Under the pieces are notes generated by a model. It searched no databases and was not told where the DNA came from. It saw nothing but the letters and a program-made list of their open reading frames with translations. DNA of 64,000 bases from Lineus longissimus (lineage: Eukaryota; Nemertea; Pilidiophora; Heteronemertea; Lineidae), in the NCBI RefSeq assembly GCF_910592395.1, contig NC_088326.1, forward strand, positions 2,609,001-2,673,000, given 5' to 3'. This document shows positions 1-14,060 of the stretch, piece by piece. The number at the start of each line of letters is the position of its first letter. Within the stretch, counting starts at the first letter, position 1. A program made the translations under genes and the position numbers.

Positions 1-2475
1 GGGATATTTTGTTAGCATCGGCAAAGACACAAAGTACAGGGATCCTCAATTTAAGGTCTCATTCGAAAGGACGAAGCAATTTGTGGTTGTGTGTCTTGCT
101 GAAGGGTAGAAAGATAAAGCAGCAGAGGTCCTTTGGAGAGTTGAACCCACAACCTCCTGATTACCTATGACTGGCAATGACACGATAATTTGCTGCAAGT
201 GCAAAATGATATTATTCCTGTCCTTAGGGGTTGTGATGGCTCCCTGCTGGGCTTGCAGCATTTTATTTTTATGCAAATGGATTCCTTTGGGGTCCGTAGG
301 AACCTCCCTTATAGTGGACACCTCTATCAGCAGTACAACCTCCCTGCGAAGGACAAACACTAACTTTGGTTCCAAATTAGTCATTTTCAAACATACTGCA
401 TCTGTCTGGCCAGGTGGATAGATCGGTGCTGCCATCTACACTATGCCATGGAACTAACAACAACTCATTTTTGGTGTAGATCACTGTGGTGCAGTTTTAT
501 TATATTAGTTTGACGATGATTATACAATAAGATATCTCATAATGGAGGATGTACATGTACACGTGACAATTCCCGGCACCCAACGAGCCCATCCATACAA
601 ATGAAGCAATTCCAAGCTAAAGCAAACGTCTCCTACCAAATCCACTTTGTGGTTGGTGGAGACTAATAAACACTGATCTTTGTTAAGTTTTAGTACCACG
701 TATTGCTAATGATATCTGCAGCTAACATTTATAGTTCATTCTCCTATATATTTTCAGAGACTAGTATACAATTGACAGTGACTTTAAAGTTGGCTTCAAC
801 ATGGATGTTTTGAGCAAAAATCACCCCAGTGTTGAACACCAACTTCGCACTGTCAAACAGTGTATTTGATGCACTGGAAACATTACATGTATAGCCTTCT
901 AGTTGGAACAAAATAAACAACAAATTTTCCATTTCTAATGGAACCGAGGATATATTACTCTAATCCACACTAATCCAAAATAACAAGCTCCACAGCCGAC
1001 AATTTACAAAACTCAGACAGTTGTAAATAGCTTAGACTTTAAAGAACCAGTAAAGAATACATTAGCTAAGCTAACATTGCACAAAAATTTCAATTTCAAA
1101 TTCATATTTTGATCGTAAAGCAATATTTTTTCAGTAACTGGAGTCACCACCAGCCGGCACTAATGTCATTACCGAGTTTCTAGACATGCATCAGAAAGTC
1201 TTGGAAACAAAATTTATTTCACTTCATTTCAAATTCACACAAACATTTCATAGAATGTTTGAGTACATTTTCTGATGCATCCAAGAAACACATTCTACAT
1301 CGGTGCCGGCCCAACAATACCCTCTTTGCCCTACCCCACCTACATTCTTTTTACTCCTGTATAATAAAGCGTAAAAATCAGGAAAAAGGTAAAAGGACAA
1401 TTTTCAAACCCTAAAAAGAAAGTTCAACCTTATGTGAAACAATTGATTAAAATGTTCGATTAAAACTCGACACAGACTTAAATAATTACAACTTTGACCT
1501 AAAATCTAAAGGGCGCACGAGTGACTGTTGTTGTAACCTGCGATTGTATACAACGACAACAATACGACAGGTCGCGGCAACAGCAATCGCTGGTTTGCGG
1601 AGCGCTTTATTCCGTCTCGAAAAGCTACATTTATGATAATTCATGAAATATAAACCTACGTAAGAGATAAAATGATGTAAAGTACAGAATCAGAAGAAAA
1701 AAAACAGATTTTTTCTGACACTAAACGATTGTTTGGTTCCAAAACCAGTGTAGCTCTAAAAATTCCCTTTTTCTCACATTGGACTTATCTCGTTTTGGAA
1801 CCAAACTCTTCAATAGAAGATAAAACACATATGAAGAATTCATCTCGACATACACAACCAGGTCAATACATACATTTGTACACACACACGTTTTTTCGTC
1901 CCACTAGACCGTCCATGCCATAACACAACTTGACAAGAAACACACTAATATACTGTAAACCAGGTAAAAATGTTCTTAGCTGTTTGTTTTTCATGATCTG
2001 GGATGGAAACGGGAACCCTTTGGCTACCCTTGGGCAAATTTACTCTGCCGCAATTGAAATTGATTAGCAAATTCACAAACTTTTGGCGCTGTGAACATTA
2101 CCCCGTTTACAGTATCAATTCTCCACATCAACATCTCTTTGGACAATATTGGTGATTTTAATCACCTACAAGAATGGATTTCCAGGCAATGCCAACATTT
2201 CCCATATCACTGACATACCTGTACCATTGGTATTCGTGACTTTCAAACGAATGGTAACATTGATGAGTTCCAATGAGCATTCTTGAACAGTCATTTTTAC
2301 AGAAACAGTTGTGACAATTTCAATTCCAAAAATCGGCAATAGATGTCACCACCAGGCCCACAGAGTTAAGTCTTTTAAAGTTGACAAACACATGTCAACA
2401 TCAGTCTCTAACAGCCTCTTCTCACCGGTCAAAACACAATTTTGAATCAATGTATTTTCTAAATTTTCTTCTTGT
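1..2475. other. Downstream flank / likely 3' UTR of the ZNF385-like gene
   Basis: No convincing coding exon is seen. Minus-strand AATAAA polyadenylation signals (tttatt on the plus strand) occur at 1605-1610 and 1213-1218, so the 3' UTR may run 0.9-1.3 kb past the TGA. A minus-strand SINE fragment lies at about 40-175. The reading frame at 435-46 is partly made of that SINE. Confidence 0.35.
40..175 (-). mobile_element. tRNA-derived SINE fragment
   Basis: On the minus strand GGTTGTGGGTTCAACTC matches a polymerase III B box with its flanking T-stem, preceded by a degenerate anticodon-stem region. It is followed by a SINE-like body containing CAGCAAGACACACAACCAC. The same GGTTGTGGGTT core recurs in the copies at 6.8 and 46.9 kb. 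No clear A box or target duplication was found. Confidence 0.4.
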
Positions 2476-5400
2476 TCAACTCATGGCATTCTGCTGAATG
2501 TCTCTTGGAGCGCTGCCTGGTAGCAGACCCTTTGACTTCAGCATCTCTTGATGATTCATACTGTTCAGATGCTGAAAATAAACAACAAATATGATAACTT
2601 GTACGCAACAATAAAAATAATCAATCAATTATTAGATCAATCAATCAATGATAAATTTGCATAGTGCCTAAACTCAAGGAAACAATTTCCTCGACTCTCA
2701 GGCACTGTAGAGAAAATCATATCGCCAGGCTTTCGAATAACAGTGGTTATACTGCAAAACAAGTTAGGGGCAGTCGCACCTTTCTAGATAAAATGCTTGA
2801 TTCCTGTAAGATGTATTCCGTTACACATTACCAGGCAGGTGCTGCCACTTTGAACCCAATCAAGCCTCTTGAACTATTTTTCAGTGTTTGTATACGAGTA
2901 CTAGATGAATAGATAAATCCAGAGGACTATCATTGATGTACTTCAGATTTTCTTCGAGAATTTATTACTTCTATTAGAGGTAACCTACCAGCTGTAACTG
3001 TTGAACCGAGTTCACAAATATATCACAAGTTTTACACTCTATTTTTTTAGGTGGCATCACTGGAGTTTTATTCGGAATTGCCGCGACAAACTTGTCGGCC
3101 GCAAGTTTCTTCTTCTCGACATTCTTCTTGTGTCGCTCGCCTGAAAAAACAACACCGAATGACGACTTTAAGCAGACAGAATCTGAACCACCACTTTTAC
3201 AGCCAAATTCTCAAATTGGCCGAGTGGTGAGACATCTACCTAAGGACCAGCATATTCACCCGAAACATTGAAAATATGGGAGTAATCTCGTTCATTGAAG
3301 ATAAGCAAACATTTCCAAACAAACTCATGTTGTAAACATAAGAATCGTGGGTAAAATTTCACAACAAAAACCTCAGAAGCGGCAGGTAAAATCTTTTCAA
3401 AAAACCTCTGTGAATTTCAGGTAAATTCTTTGATAAAATTCCAAGTGTGAAGTTAATCTAAGGTGGCTTGAACACCAGGTGTCTCTTGAATCTCCAGCAG
3501 TCCAAATTTTTGATCTTTTACTTTTTGTAGTTTTCTTCAGAGTTGAAACTGTAATTGGCATGCTTTTTCTTAACGAAGTCGAGTGGAAATCTCCATTATC
3601 CAACACTAAATCTGATTGAAACACCTGGCAAAGAAGTAACTCTAAAGTATCCTTTCTTGCCAGTTTAACCAAGGAAAATCAGCAACAACCACGTGAAGGG
3701 TTTCCACCTCATCGAGTGAAGGCTAACCACGTCGCCGAGTAGATCCATCTTCAGGTTGAAGGCTGCCTCTTGACTATTTTCAGTTTGCATAGTTCAAGGG
3801 TTGGTGTGAAAAAAATGCGGTCGGGCGTAGTAGAGTTCGACCTTTGGGGGTGAAGATGCAAAATCTCACAACATGACCATTAACTGGAAAGCTCCAAATT
3901 ACCAACCTGTTCTATGAGCTTCCAACTGCTGGAGCGAGTTCAGTGACATGTCACAGAAGCTACAATGGAATCCCATGCCGGATGCCTGGACGCCATCGCC
4001 GCCATTTTCATTGCCGTCATTTTCTGTAGATTGGAGACAAAAATGCATGAGACGAGTTTGCAACAGGAATCAACCGAACCTTATGATAAAAGGTCAAAGG
4101 TCCTCGGCAAAATTCATTTCCAAAATTTCAGAGAGATTCTGTTTTACGAACACTCAGTAACAGCCAGCGAATTTTGAACCTGAATTGTGAGAGAATAATG
4201 TGCAAGGCCGAATATGCGACGCACAATGCCAAAATTTTGTTGACATTCCTCTGGTCTGCTGGGCCAACTGTCACAGGCCAATGGTAAAATCCAAAAGCGG
4301 TGTGGTTTTTTAATTCGCGACACAAATTCGGAGGCAGAGTAAGAGTGCTATTGTAATGATGTTCAAAGTAAGGTGCTTACACTCCCAGCATGCAACCCTA
4401 GACAACTATTTGTTGCTCAAATAATCTTTTCGTTGTGCGTTAGTGCCCAACTGGACTACGATGTATCAATCTGCCCACAGACCAATGCAATATCGACAAA
4501 ATATTGGCATTGCACATGGCGTATCCCCGCAGTTCATATTTTATGACCGTCCAGGGGCCGTCCATGAAGTACGTTCAAGCCAGAACAGGAGATAATGGAC
4601 CCGTCGCAAAAAATGGAGGTACAATTTCAAATGTATCGATTTTTTACCGAACAAGTACTCCCGCCCCTCCTATTGGCCGACGTACTTTATAGATGGCCCC
4701 AAACCTTTTGATTGCTCCGTTTGGAACAGATGGCGCCATCTTACGTACGGGTCATTAACGCTTTCTGTTCCTGGAGCTTTAATTTCCGCAGATGTTTACT
4801 TCCTTTGAAATGCGAGTCGGCGTGTACTTCTGATGTCAGCGTGATATCGCATATATCACAATGGATGTCCACGCGACGTTTCTTCGGTAGTTTTCCCATC
4901 GCGTTGTCGTATATTGCCTGTGAGACGGGGTCAAGTTTCGCGCTGTTATCTTGGTTCGGCACACTTGTTCCTGGCTGTTGTGGCGGCTGGCGTGGTTTAG
5001 GAGGAGTGGGAGGGGTAGCTTCATTTTCTGAAAGGAGACACAGGAATGTCTGAATATTTTGAATCAAGAGGTCAGACATTTTTAAATATGGCACTATTAG
5101 CATGAGAACAGGAACCCAGTGTACCTTAGGGTTATCTCAGACCTTCATTTTGATTACACAAATGGACACATCGGGTTGGGTTCTAACCACGGATCTCTCG
5201 ACAGCTAGCGCAGAGTCTGGGCCACTCATCCACACTAGCTCCTCAATAGGAAGCAGAGACGCCCTACTCACTGAGTTTCGTCAGTTGTTTGAGATGCGCC
5301 TTCCCCTGCAGATGTTGCTGCAACTGCTGGTCTGAATTCAGCGATAGTTTACACGTCTCGCAGCTGACGGGTTCTGATGCAGGCGCCTTCCTCTTCTTGC

Positions 5401-7591
5401 TGTTGGGCATGTTGGGGGATTTGACGGCTGGGGGGATCGGGACTGATGGCGCCCCTGGTGACTAGAAATAGAAAACAAGGACACAATATACCGATCTGCG
5501 AATTTGATTGTAGCCAAACTTGCTGAAAACAAAAGATGTGCTATTGCTAAAATTGAGACCAGGAGGATGGAGCTAAATCGTAGGCTCAAACCCGAAGTAA
5601 ATTGACAAAATCTGAGCTACACCCAATAGTCACAATTTGAGTTGTCCGCATAAAACACACTGACAACAGTCGTCGGTCATGGCTCACACTATACCTGTAT
5701 TGCTACTAAAATATTTAAAGCTCTAAATGTGAAGTGCCAGCATGCTGAACTATATTAGAAGACTAAACACATCAATCCCATAGCACATGTTTTGTTTATT
5801 GGAGACAAGTTTTTAGTGCTGGTTATTTGAAATTTTCCAAACTAACTCATCATCAAGCATGTCTAGTATGATGAAATCAGATGCGCGTTTTTAGACCAGA
5901 GAGACTTTGACATTCTGACAATGATTAGATATAGTACCAATGCCAATGGCAATACCAATAGAATCAATTCCTAAAACATGTTTCCACTAAATATTTTATC
6001 AAAAATGTCATCTACCTTTACTTTGTAATCTTATACTATTTACAACAACTTTATAAAAGTTTCATTGAAAATCGAAATATTTGAAAATCAGGTTCTGAGG
6101 GTAAAAAATTGTAACCCACCCTCAACATTGATTTCAAATGCGCAAATCTCCGACACCAACCCACATACATACTTAGAATAGTTATTGGACAACAATACAT
6201 AAATATACGAAAAAAGTTGCAATAACTTCAGCCATACAAGCAGCATGTACACCTCAATGCACAGTGCATACCTATCGATTTGTCAACCATTAAAAAAAGA
6301 CCAGACAAAATTGAAAATACATGTAGAAACAATCCTATCGCGTTGCCAAGACTCCCAGAGGCAATGTGAGGCACTTGGCTGTATCACATCCTGCGTAGGC
6401 TGTAGAGTCATATTTAGCCAGATTTCGTATACCTATATTCGATGTCAGCCAATCTATATTAGTCTATTTCAGCCTTTGGCTGTTGCCTAATGTTGACGTA
6501 GCCCTCTATTCAATATTCAATTCGTTTTTATTCTGTGAATTCATATTTTAAATCCAGCATCAATTGACGATGACTATTTTAGGCTGGAATTGTTATGTTT
6601 CAAATTTCAGTACACATCGTACAAATGTCAAGTGTAAGCTTTAATACATGTATTTGATATTTAATATTTGAATATTACAACTTTGTACAATGTAATTCCA
6701 TACCAAAGGAGATTTGTAGTTCCATACCAAAGGAGAATTAAAAGTTAAAGTTGGGCATTTATTTGGTACTTCCAAATCTAGTCAGCCTGCTGAAAGTGCT
6801 TTTAAAATACAGTTTACTACATAGAGGTCTAGAGAACAAGGGATTTAAACCCACAACCTCTTAGCCTTCAATCCAACCACCATGCCACTGCTTTTGCAGA
6901 ACCCAAGGGCAGGGCAGGATTTTGGCTAAACGAGCTAACCACACAATCATCGGGGGCCCTAGTTTACGTGACTCCTAACAGTAAAATCTCAGCTGATCAA
7001 ATGTTGTTTATAGCCGCGCGTACACCACCTGAAAATGGACCACCAATCTTGGTTCGCGACCAATGCCGCACCATCGAAAATCCACCAAGCGCGTACACCA
7101 GCGCTGCAGCTAGTTATAAAATCCGGCAACAGATGGTGCGCAAACAATAAGCAGAAAGCGCCATTTCGAAAGCGCCGCCTGTCGCCGAACCATCTAACTA
7201 GCTAATTGCCGATCCATTAGCGCGTACACCACGACAAAACCGAGCTTTTAACAAGCCGGGCGAGCTTGATGGGACAAATTCGCCCGGCAATTTGTATCGG
7301 CAATGGATTGCTGAACCAATTTGTCGCGGCAATGTGGTGGTGTACGTGCAATTGGTCCACCAATATTTCGTGGTGTACGCACAGCTAATATCTGGTTGGA
7401 AGCCAGGACCAGTGGCAAGATTTGCAAGATTTTTCTTTGCAGTTGTCTGCAAGCAGTCAATATAACCGTACATGAATGTATAAAAACAGCAATGACCAAA
7501 AAGAAGAGAAAATCCAAAAACCCATAAAAATTGTGTAAAAACTTGTTCTTACTGAAAGCGGAGGTGGGGGTGGTATGTCCATCCCATTCAT
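2476..7591 (-). CDS. ZNF385-like: ZNF385-like protein with four U1-type C2H2 zinc fingers, six coding exons
   Basis: Coding exons on the minus strand are 7591-7553, 5461-5272, 5027-4749, 4023-3907, 3140-2989 and 2571-2476 (TGA at 2478-2476), giving 290 aa. All junctions are GT-AG and phases agree. The start ATG at 7591 lies in a GCCATGA context. There are four fingers of the form C-x2-C-x12-H-x5-H: SCETCKLSLNSDQQLQQH (exon 2), CDICDITLTSEVHADSH (exon 3), CSFCDMSLNSLQQLEAH with its second His in exon 5, and CKTCDIFVNSVQQLQLH with both His in exon 6. This spacing is the U1/matrin type that binds double-stranded RNA or DNA. The segment LDPVSQAIYDNAMGKLPKK before finger 2 resembles the DPVQKAVL block of vertebrate ZNF385. 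A basic KKRK could be a nuclear signal. The exon 3 donor is uncertain: CCC|GTACGT at 4749 fits the phase, while GTAAGA 4 nt further on does not. The alternative family is ZNF346. Confidence 0.8.
6780..6905 (-). mobile_element. tRNA-derived SINE fragment
   Basis: On the minus strand a tRNA-like head (GCAGTGGCATGGTGGTTGG, A-box-like) is followed about 30 nt later by GGTTGTGGGTTTAAATCCC, B-box-like. The 3' body is AT-rich and short. It lies in the intron between coding exons 1 and 2 of the zinc-finger gene. Confidence 0.5.
7011..7387. mobile_element. MITE, longest copy of a three-member family
   Basis: Terminal inverted repeats start TAGCCGCGCGTACACCAC at the left and end ...GTGGTGTACGCACAGCTA at the right. 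TA at both ends suggests a TA target duplication (Tc1/mariner-like). The internal sequence reuses the gcgcgtacacca motif, so the ends are themselves repeated inside. About 377 bp with no coding capacity. The copies at 22,790 and 49,852 are internal-deletion versions of this one. Confidence 0.7.
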
Positions 7592-7604
7592 GGCAGCAAC
7601 TGAT

Positions 7605-10600
7605 CTAAAATGAAAAGAAGCATAACATTGAACAACAAAAGCAACAATGAGGTTAAAAAATCGGATTTTAAAAAAGCTCTTCTTCCACCAATTCGAAACC
7701 CGAGGACCTGTTGAATAGATGGAACGACCCTGTTGTGTGCGGACGAGGACTTCACATAGCTGACTGTTCCATCAAAAGCATTTTAGGAGCTATAACATCA
7801 CAAAAGCAAAACATACACACGGCAACAACGTCCCCAATGAGAAAACTTTCGCTTTTCCTGAACGAAAATAACCTAAAATGGCTTCTGTCAACACAAATCC
7901 GCCAAATTATTTCCCAAGTTGAGCTAATACATCCCAAGACACTGGCATAAACAACTGTGATTTAACTGCAAAGTCTTCTGGCAACTGCATAGAAAATCTC
8001 AAAATCAATGTTATTATGGTACTCCAACATGTAATCCTTTTAAACCTCTCAAGGATCAATCTATTAGTATCATGCAATATTACCACCATCAATACTGAAT
8101 AGTTCCGTTCGCAGCCTCATCCAGCCAATTGCCGCTGAGAAAAGCTGGTATGAACACATCCCATTCCTCATATTTCACTCCGCTTAACACATGTTAACAG
8201 CTGGCTACCTGATCAGTAGCTGATGTGCGGTTTTAACGCTTTTCAAGAACGGAAATTTAAAACTCTGACCAGTCTGCACTAGATATTGGTAAGCCGACCA
8301 CACACGCTTTTTTGCAAATACTACAAACCCCTTTTTTGCCTCTCAATACTTGTCAAAAAATCATTCTTTAGATTTTGCACCCAGCAAGAAACAAGGGGTA
8401 TTACTGCCGACTAGGACTGTTGGCTCCATGTGCATCCTCAAGGGCATTACATCAACCAGTTTATTACCTGACTAATCCTCCAGCATCTAGAACATCTAGG
8501 ATGCAATCCATGCTATCTCCGCTACTCAGCATCTACATTCAATAAGAGCCTGCTGAATTCTACAATTTTGATTATTTATCACCGAAGCATACTTAGGCTT
8601 GGATCAAGATTCCACTCCTAGAGTTAACCCCTCAATTCCACCTTCACAGAACAGGCTCGCGAGAGTCTGCTCAATGTGAATGTGGAGCTGGAGACCTGAC
8701 TCAAGCTCATGTGCTTCATTCTGCTCCCTCCTGAAGAAAACAAACTGACTGTCACGCCTCAAAAATTCCCAACGCAGAAAAAGGAGAACCTCTCCATTCC
8801 ATTTGCTCCATTCGTTTTACTTTCAGACTCACATCCAGCTTAGGAGCAGGAGACAACCTGATTAGACAAATGAATCAGGACACACACACATGACAGAGCA
8901 GCCCTCCGAGAACATTAGGCCATGTACAGACACATCTGTCAGATTTGTCAGTACCATGTTACAAGATAACTGGCTTGCAAGAAAAGAATGTTATCATCTG
9001 AACACACTGACAAGAATAACAGAACCTGAGTCGGGTACAACCAGAGGATCAGGTGCAGTTGGTTATTATTGATCTTCTTCTATGCTTTTCCCTTCGACAG
9101 CAGCTTAGAATGAAGGCCTATGATGTAGGCCTATACCAGTCTGAGATCCAAACAGCTTCATCATGACTCTTGAATACGACTGTCAATGGTTTAATTTTGA
9201 GGCAGATTCAAAATATACCTTAATCGACAAATGTTAAGTTATAAAGCGCTGGGCAAACAAGGGATTTTAGTTGCTGTGACCTGAGACAGAACCATGACCA
9301 TATCATGTGTGCATTCCATCCACAATTGTCACGTTGTCATGACTCTGTAATAGGTTGCAACAAAAATTGCTTATTTGAGAGACGTTTTAAAAGTCATCAC
9401 TTCAACGCCCCTAATAGTACATGTAACAATCAGATGTACATTTTTTTGTAGCCACTTGATAGTGCCAACAGTGACCTACATCGTAACTGCAGAATATTGG
9501 CACTTCCACAGCTCCCAGGCTCGAGCTTCTGTCGTCATAACTTTTCTGAAAGTAAACCAGGTTTGAATGTTTATCGTACTAGACAGAAAGATGCCGAGAA
9601 TATACCACGAACTGACTGGCATGACTTATGAGAACAAAAAGTTTGTAAAACAAGCAGAGAGAAACATTGCATAGGAAAAGACATGTACTGTCGAATTTCC
9701 TTAACAACATTTTCTAACGTATTTTGAATTTGAGCTTCTATTATCAGAAGAGTACATGAAGGACCACTTTGTCCACATATCCTATAGTGTTGCTAGAAGG
9801 CTCATCCGTGTTACTAGAGAGCTTATTTGTGTTACTGGAAACTCTCCAAACATGAAGGTTCTTGCATTACCACTCTCAGGTGCTCAGTGTTGAAACAAAT
9901 CAACTGCTAATTTCGTTAGGAACAAAAAGTAGGCATTATGAATGATACCTAAATTCCATACTTCAAGATCGTAGGAATTCTTATAAGCAAGAGGAAATGT
10001 TTCTTGAGCATTCTGTGAGTGCGATGGATATATTTCTGCTTGGCTTTTTCTTCCAATGCTTGCTGGTTAGCCCTAACAACTGTGTACAAGCGTGTCACAA
10101 GAACACCCTGCCATGTCTGCAATACCAACTGGAAGAACTTTCCGATAGCCAAATTCTTTGTTGTAAATGTTGGACATGTGCACAGGGGGGCAGGGGGTAG
10201 CCAATTGAAAAGTATCTAATTCACACTGAAGTACCCTCTCAACAAAACAATACTTGATCAATCAATGGACTCAACTTCGGAGATGTATACAATCAGGGTT
10301 TCCACCACGGCACCAGAAAAGTATTTTGGGTATGGACTAAAAGTGACCGAGGGAGCCTGTCACCTGACACCAGAGACCATGGGTTGTGACTGGCTTTGAG
10401 TCGGGTAGGCCTACTTGATATCTGTGACTCACTAACTTAACTCTTGCCTCTCTAATTGCAGCTACATTCATTCTGTAGTCTTGTAACAACATGTATATTC
10501 AGCAATAAATTCACTAATTTTTTCCAAACTGAATTTCTTGGGTACTTATCTTTACCCTAGGATTTATTTTGGGTACGTAATTTTACCCATTTTACCCTCT

Positions 10601-12195
10601 GGCGTTAACTCTGATGCCCAGTGTGCTCGTTTGAACAAGCGCCAGGTTTTGTTGCGATGGGTCACAATTTACAATCACCAGCTTGCCACGACTCGACACT
10701 CTGATCCGAATTGGAATATTAAAATATTTGATAAAAATATACACATGATTCATAACAGTTGACAGAACACCACCTGACAGTGACAGTCAAAAATGATATA
10801 TCATAAACATGTCATTAATATTCAAACACACAACTATTATGTCCATTGTTTTCGCAGTTGTTGTACAATTCATTACAAAAGCTTTTTTTACAACCGAGCT
10901 CACCATATTGTATTGCATGGTAGTGCCTGGAAACTGTTTTGTAAAGAAGCATGAATTTTTCATCAGGGAGATTCTCGTGATCCAAGGCAGCAATTCAACT
11001 ATGCGATTTTACCGATAGTATGATGTTCACAAGAAATTGCAATTGTCCACAACACAATAACACCTTTCCAAAACTGTGCCCCACGTGTATGCAAGAATTG
11101 TTTATTTTTGTCAATATTGATGCCTGAAGTGTTCCACAAGTTGGAAACAGATCAATCTAGTTTTAAGTAGGCCCTATCTGAACGCTGATCAATTCAACGT
11201 TAAGGGCAATTAATGAATTGCCACCCACATTATGAAGAGGAAATCAGTTTCAGACAAGGATTTGATAAAGTTTGATTCGAGAGGCCAATGAATGTTCCCT
11301 GTAACCTCATTCTCGTCCGAAGCATGGATAGGCAATCATGGACATTACAGGACAGTTTATTGTTTGGTTTCATGAATAGGCATATTGTCACCTCACACGT
11401 ATGTGATGCTAAAAAATTGTCTCCTAAACTCCAGAGGCCTGTGGAAAAGGTAATACCAAAATGGCCGTAGGTTTTTTTACAAGCCGTAAACTGGCTAGCA
11501 AACAAAGCGAGAAGGGTGTGCCACAGTGGTGCTGATGGACCTGCCCCTACATGTGTATAGCTCATCATTAGACCATCGATACTGAGATGAGTGACAGTGT
11601 CACACTCTCACACTGTCAGCGGACAAGTTGTATCTTAAACATGTATGATCAGTCAGTCACGTCATCATTTACTGCTTCGTCTGTACAAGTCGGACTCAGT
11701 GACTGACTACCCGAGCCCAGACTATCATCATACATAGCCACATAGATAATCACTCTCTGCACACTGCAGTCACGTCACTGACACTGAGACAGTCGGTGTC
11801 AGTGTAACAGACACCCACTGTTACTCTGTAGCCTATGACGTCTAACCCATCTCTCACTCCCATTCCCAGTATCAGGACCCAGTCGCCAGAAGGCAGAACA
11901 GAATCGGCAATCCCAGCACAACTCTGTTCAGCAGCAGCAGTAGAAAGAAAGCATAAACAAACCACAACAAAGCTTAAAATCACCTTTGTTCAAGCTCATC
12001 AAAACACAGACAAAAGATTGAGCTACCCCAGACATGCTTTCGAATGCAAATTGCATTGTCAGTTTTTATGCAATATGTACATTACAATACATTATGCAAT
12101 ACACATGTAAACACACACAACGAGCCAGACAAAATTCGTCTGGAAAATTTCGTCCACTAAAACCACAATTACAGCGAATGGGAAATGTAACTTAC
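7605..12195. other. Presumed first intron of the ZNF385-like gene, no other gene seen
   Basis: No exon with recognisable protein similarity was found on either strand. The sequence holds simple AT-rich stretches, low-complexity CAGTGTCACACTCTCACACT-type sequence at about 11,590-11,830 and short open frames that look random. Confidence 0.4.
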
Positions 12196-12360
12196 CTGAA
12201 CAATAGCTGGGAATAATAGATAGAGTTATTCTTCAGGCAATGCGCCTATTAAGATTAAATTTGTGAAACGGGAAAATGGTTTTTGCAGCAAAACAAAATT
12301 GGTAAAGTTTCACCGACGTCGCTTTGACAGTCGCTGAGTCGGCCATCACCTAATTGGTTT
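12196..12360 (-). promoter_or_regulatory. Probable 5' UTR exon and promoter side of the ZNF385-like gene
   Basis: On the minus strand the sequence TATTGTTCAG is followed by gtaagttac, a near-perfect splice donor, at 12196/12195. The next minus-strand acceptor opposite it is the exon at 7604-7553 that carries the first ATG of the zinc-finger gene. A non-coding first exon here would make intron 1 about 4.6 kb. The upper boundary is a guess. No TATA box was identified. Confidence 0.4.
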
Positions 12361-13058
12361 TAGCCTCGAACCTAGTTTGTTTAGCACCGTATTTAAATAA
12401 TTACGGCATCGATTTGTCTATAACATTGACTAAAATTAGTAAAGTATATGTATAATTGGCAGCGTCAGTAATTTTAATAACTGACACGTGTTCATTCATT
12501 AAAATGAAATAGTTGTTAATTGGCATTTAGAGAGTAGCCGGTGGAAACCGAAACGACTGGGGTCTCACTAGCCGGTGCGGAGGCCAGGCCTACCTGCCTC
12601 CAAAAATGACGCGATGTCATTTCATGCATACCCCTGTACCACTTCCAGCGGCTGTAGACTTTGCAGTACCTAACTCTCACACAAACCTATACATTTCTGA
12701 ATAGCTTGTCACTTGTAGAATACATCTGGCCAAGTTTTAACGTCGTCTAGACATACAGTCATGCATAGACTGATGTGCAGCGCAATGCATGAGACACCCT
12801 GTATGTTAAGGCACATTTGAAAAAGTTCACCTTTATGCCTTATAACTTCAAGATTAACAAGGATGATGAAAAAAAATTTCATACACATCGACTCATCACC
12901 TTGCGAAAGCCAACTGACGACTATTTCAATCATTGATATAAAAATAGGCTGTCGTTGCGGCTTTTGTTTGAGTCTTTTGCCCTTGAAATTGTACCTTGAG
13001 AACATGTGCAATCTCACAGGAACCAGTCGATGTCAACATCCTGTTGAGCTATAAATGA
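12361..13058. other. Spacer between the ZNF385-like gene and the inverted-repeat element
   Basis: Nothing beyond short frames without recognisable similarity. The stretch is AT-rich on the left and ends at the CTATAAAT that flanks the large inverted-repeat element. Confidence 0.3.
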
Positions 13059-14060
13059 CAGGGTCTATTCTACAGACCAAAGACTTTACAGACCTCGTTT
13101 TTTTGGCTCTCACTTTTTTATCAGTGGAGATTTTCATGAAATCTAAATTGATGTTAGACCAGAAATGGTTTCCGCATATGCTCAGAAAGAAATTTTTGAA
13201 AAAAATTAAATTTTAGTACCTTGATTTTGAAAAAATAAAAGTCTGTAATTCACACAATACGCCTAGTAAAGGGTTATGGACTTAGTACACTATGTAGCAA
13301 CACTGCCATGGTGCGCTATAAAGGGGGTGGGCACATCCAGAAGACATGGGGCACCACGTAGAACCTGACAGAATTGGAGACAAGGCGCACCAAGAAGCGA
13401 AAAGGAACATCCGTTAGAGGGAAGGGCCAGGCCGGTCTACTGTCTCATTGGCAAAAGTCATTTCTGAAGAACATGGTTCTCCCCAGCAGATAAACAACAT
13501 AGAGCCACGGTAAATCCATATGTGTCATAACTTTACAAGTCTTCGTAACTGTCAGGTACTGCCATCTAAGCTAAGAAATTGAAACAAGGCATTTGCGTAA
13601 AATTTAAAATATTGCCCGTTTTTAGGGCGGGGGACGATTTACAACTGGAACCCCTGAACCAGCTCCCGCAGATCCGTCATTCATCAAGTCAAAGCAAATA
13701 TGAACAGGGTTTAATCATGCGGTTTATCTTAACTATACAATACCTATCAAGTTGTTTATCTACCCGTCAGTTTCTTGCGGCATTGCTCCCATGGGTACGT
13801 CTTGTATACGTTTCATGTAGTACTGCTGGTCCACGGCAGGGGAGCGAGGGAGGAATAGCTTCTCCGTCTGTCACTTGAAAGAAGGTAAGAGAAATGAGAG
13901 TCACAACACGACCGAGTCGGCCTTGGCAGATTCGCCGTCTCGCCGGCACAGTGAGCGTATTGAGATAGTCACAACCAGACTAAATCGATTGGTCATTGCA
14001 GTTCCACCGTCTTACCGACACGGTAAGAGATGATGCGCGACAGGCAGAACCACAAGCCGA

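Noticed and set aside
46-435. 129-codon minus-strand frame starting MAAPIYPPGQ
   Set aside because: Its C-terminal third is the SINE fragment, the start context is poor and no domain is recognisable.
4741-4753. TAA at 4743-4741 as the true end of the zinc-finger protein
   Set aside because: Downstream exons continue the same finger family in phase, with fingers completed across the junctions, so a donor just before this TAA is more likely.
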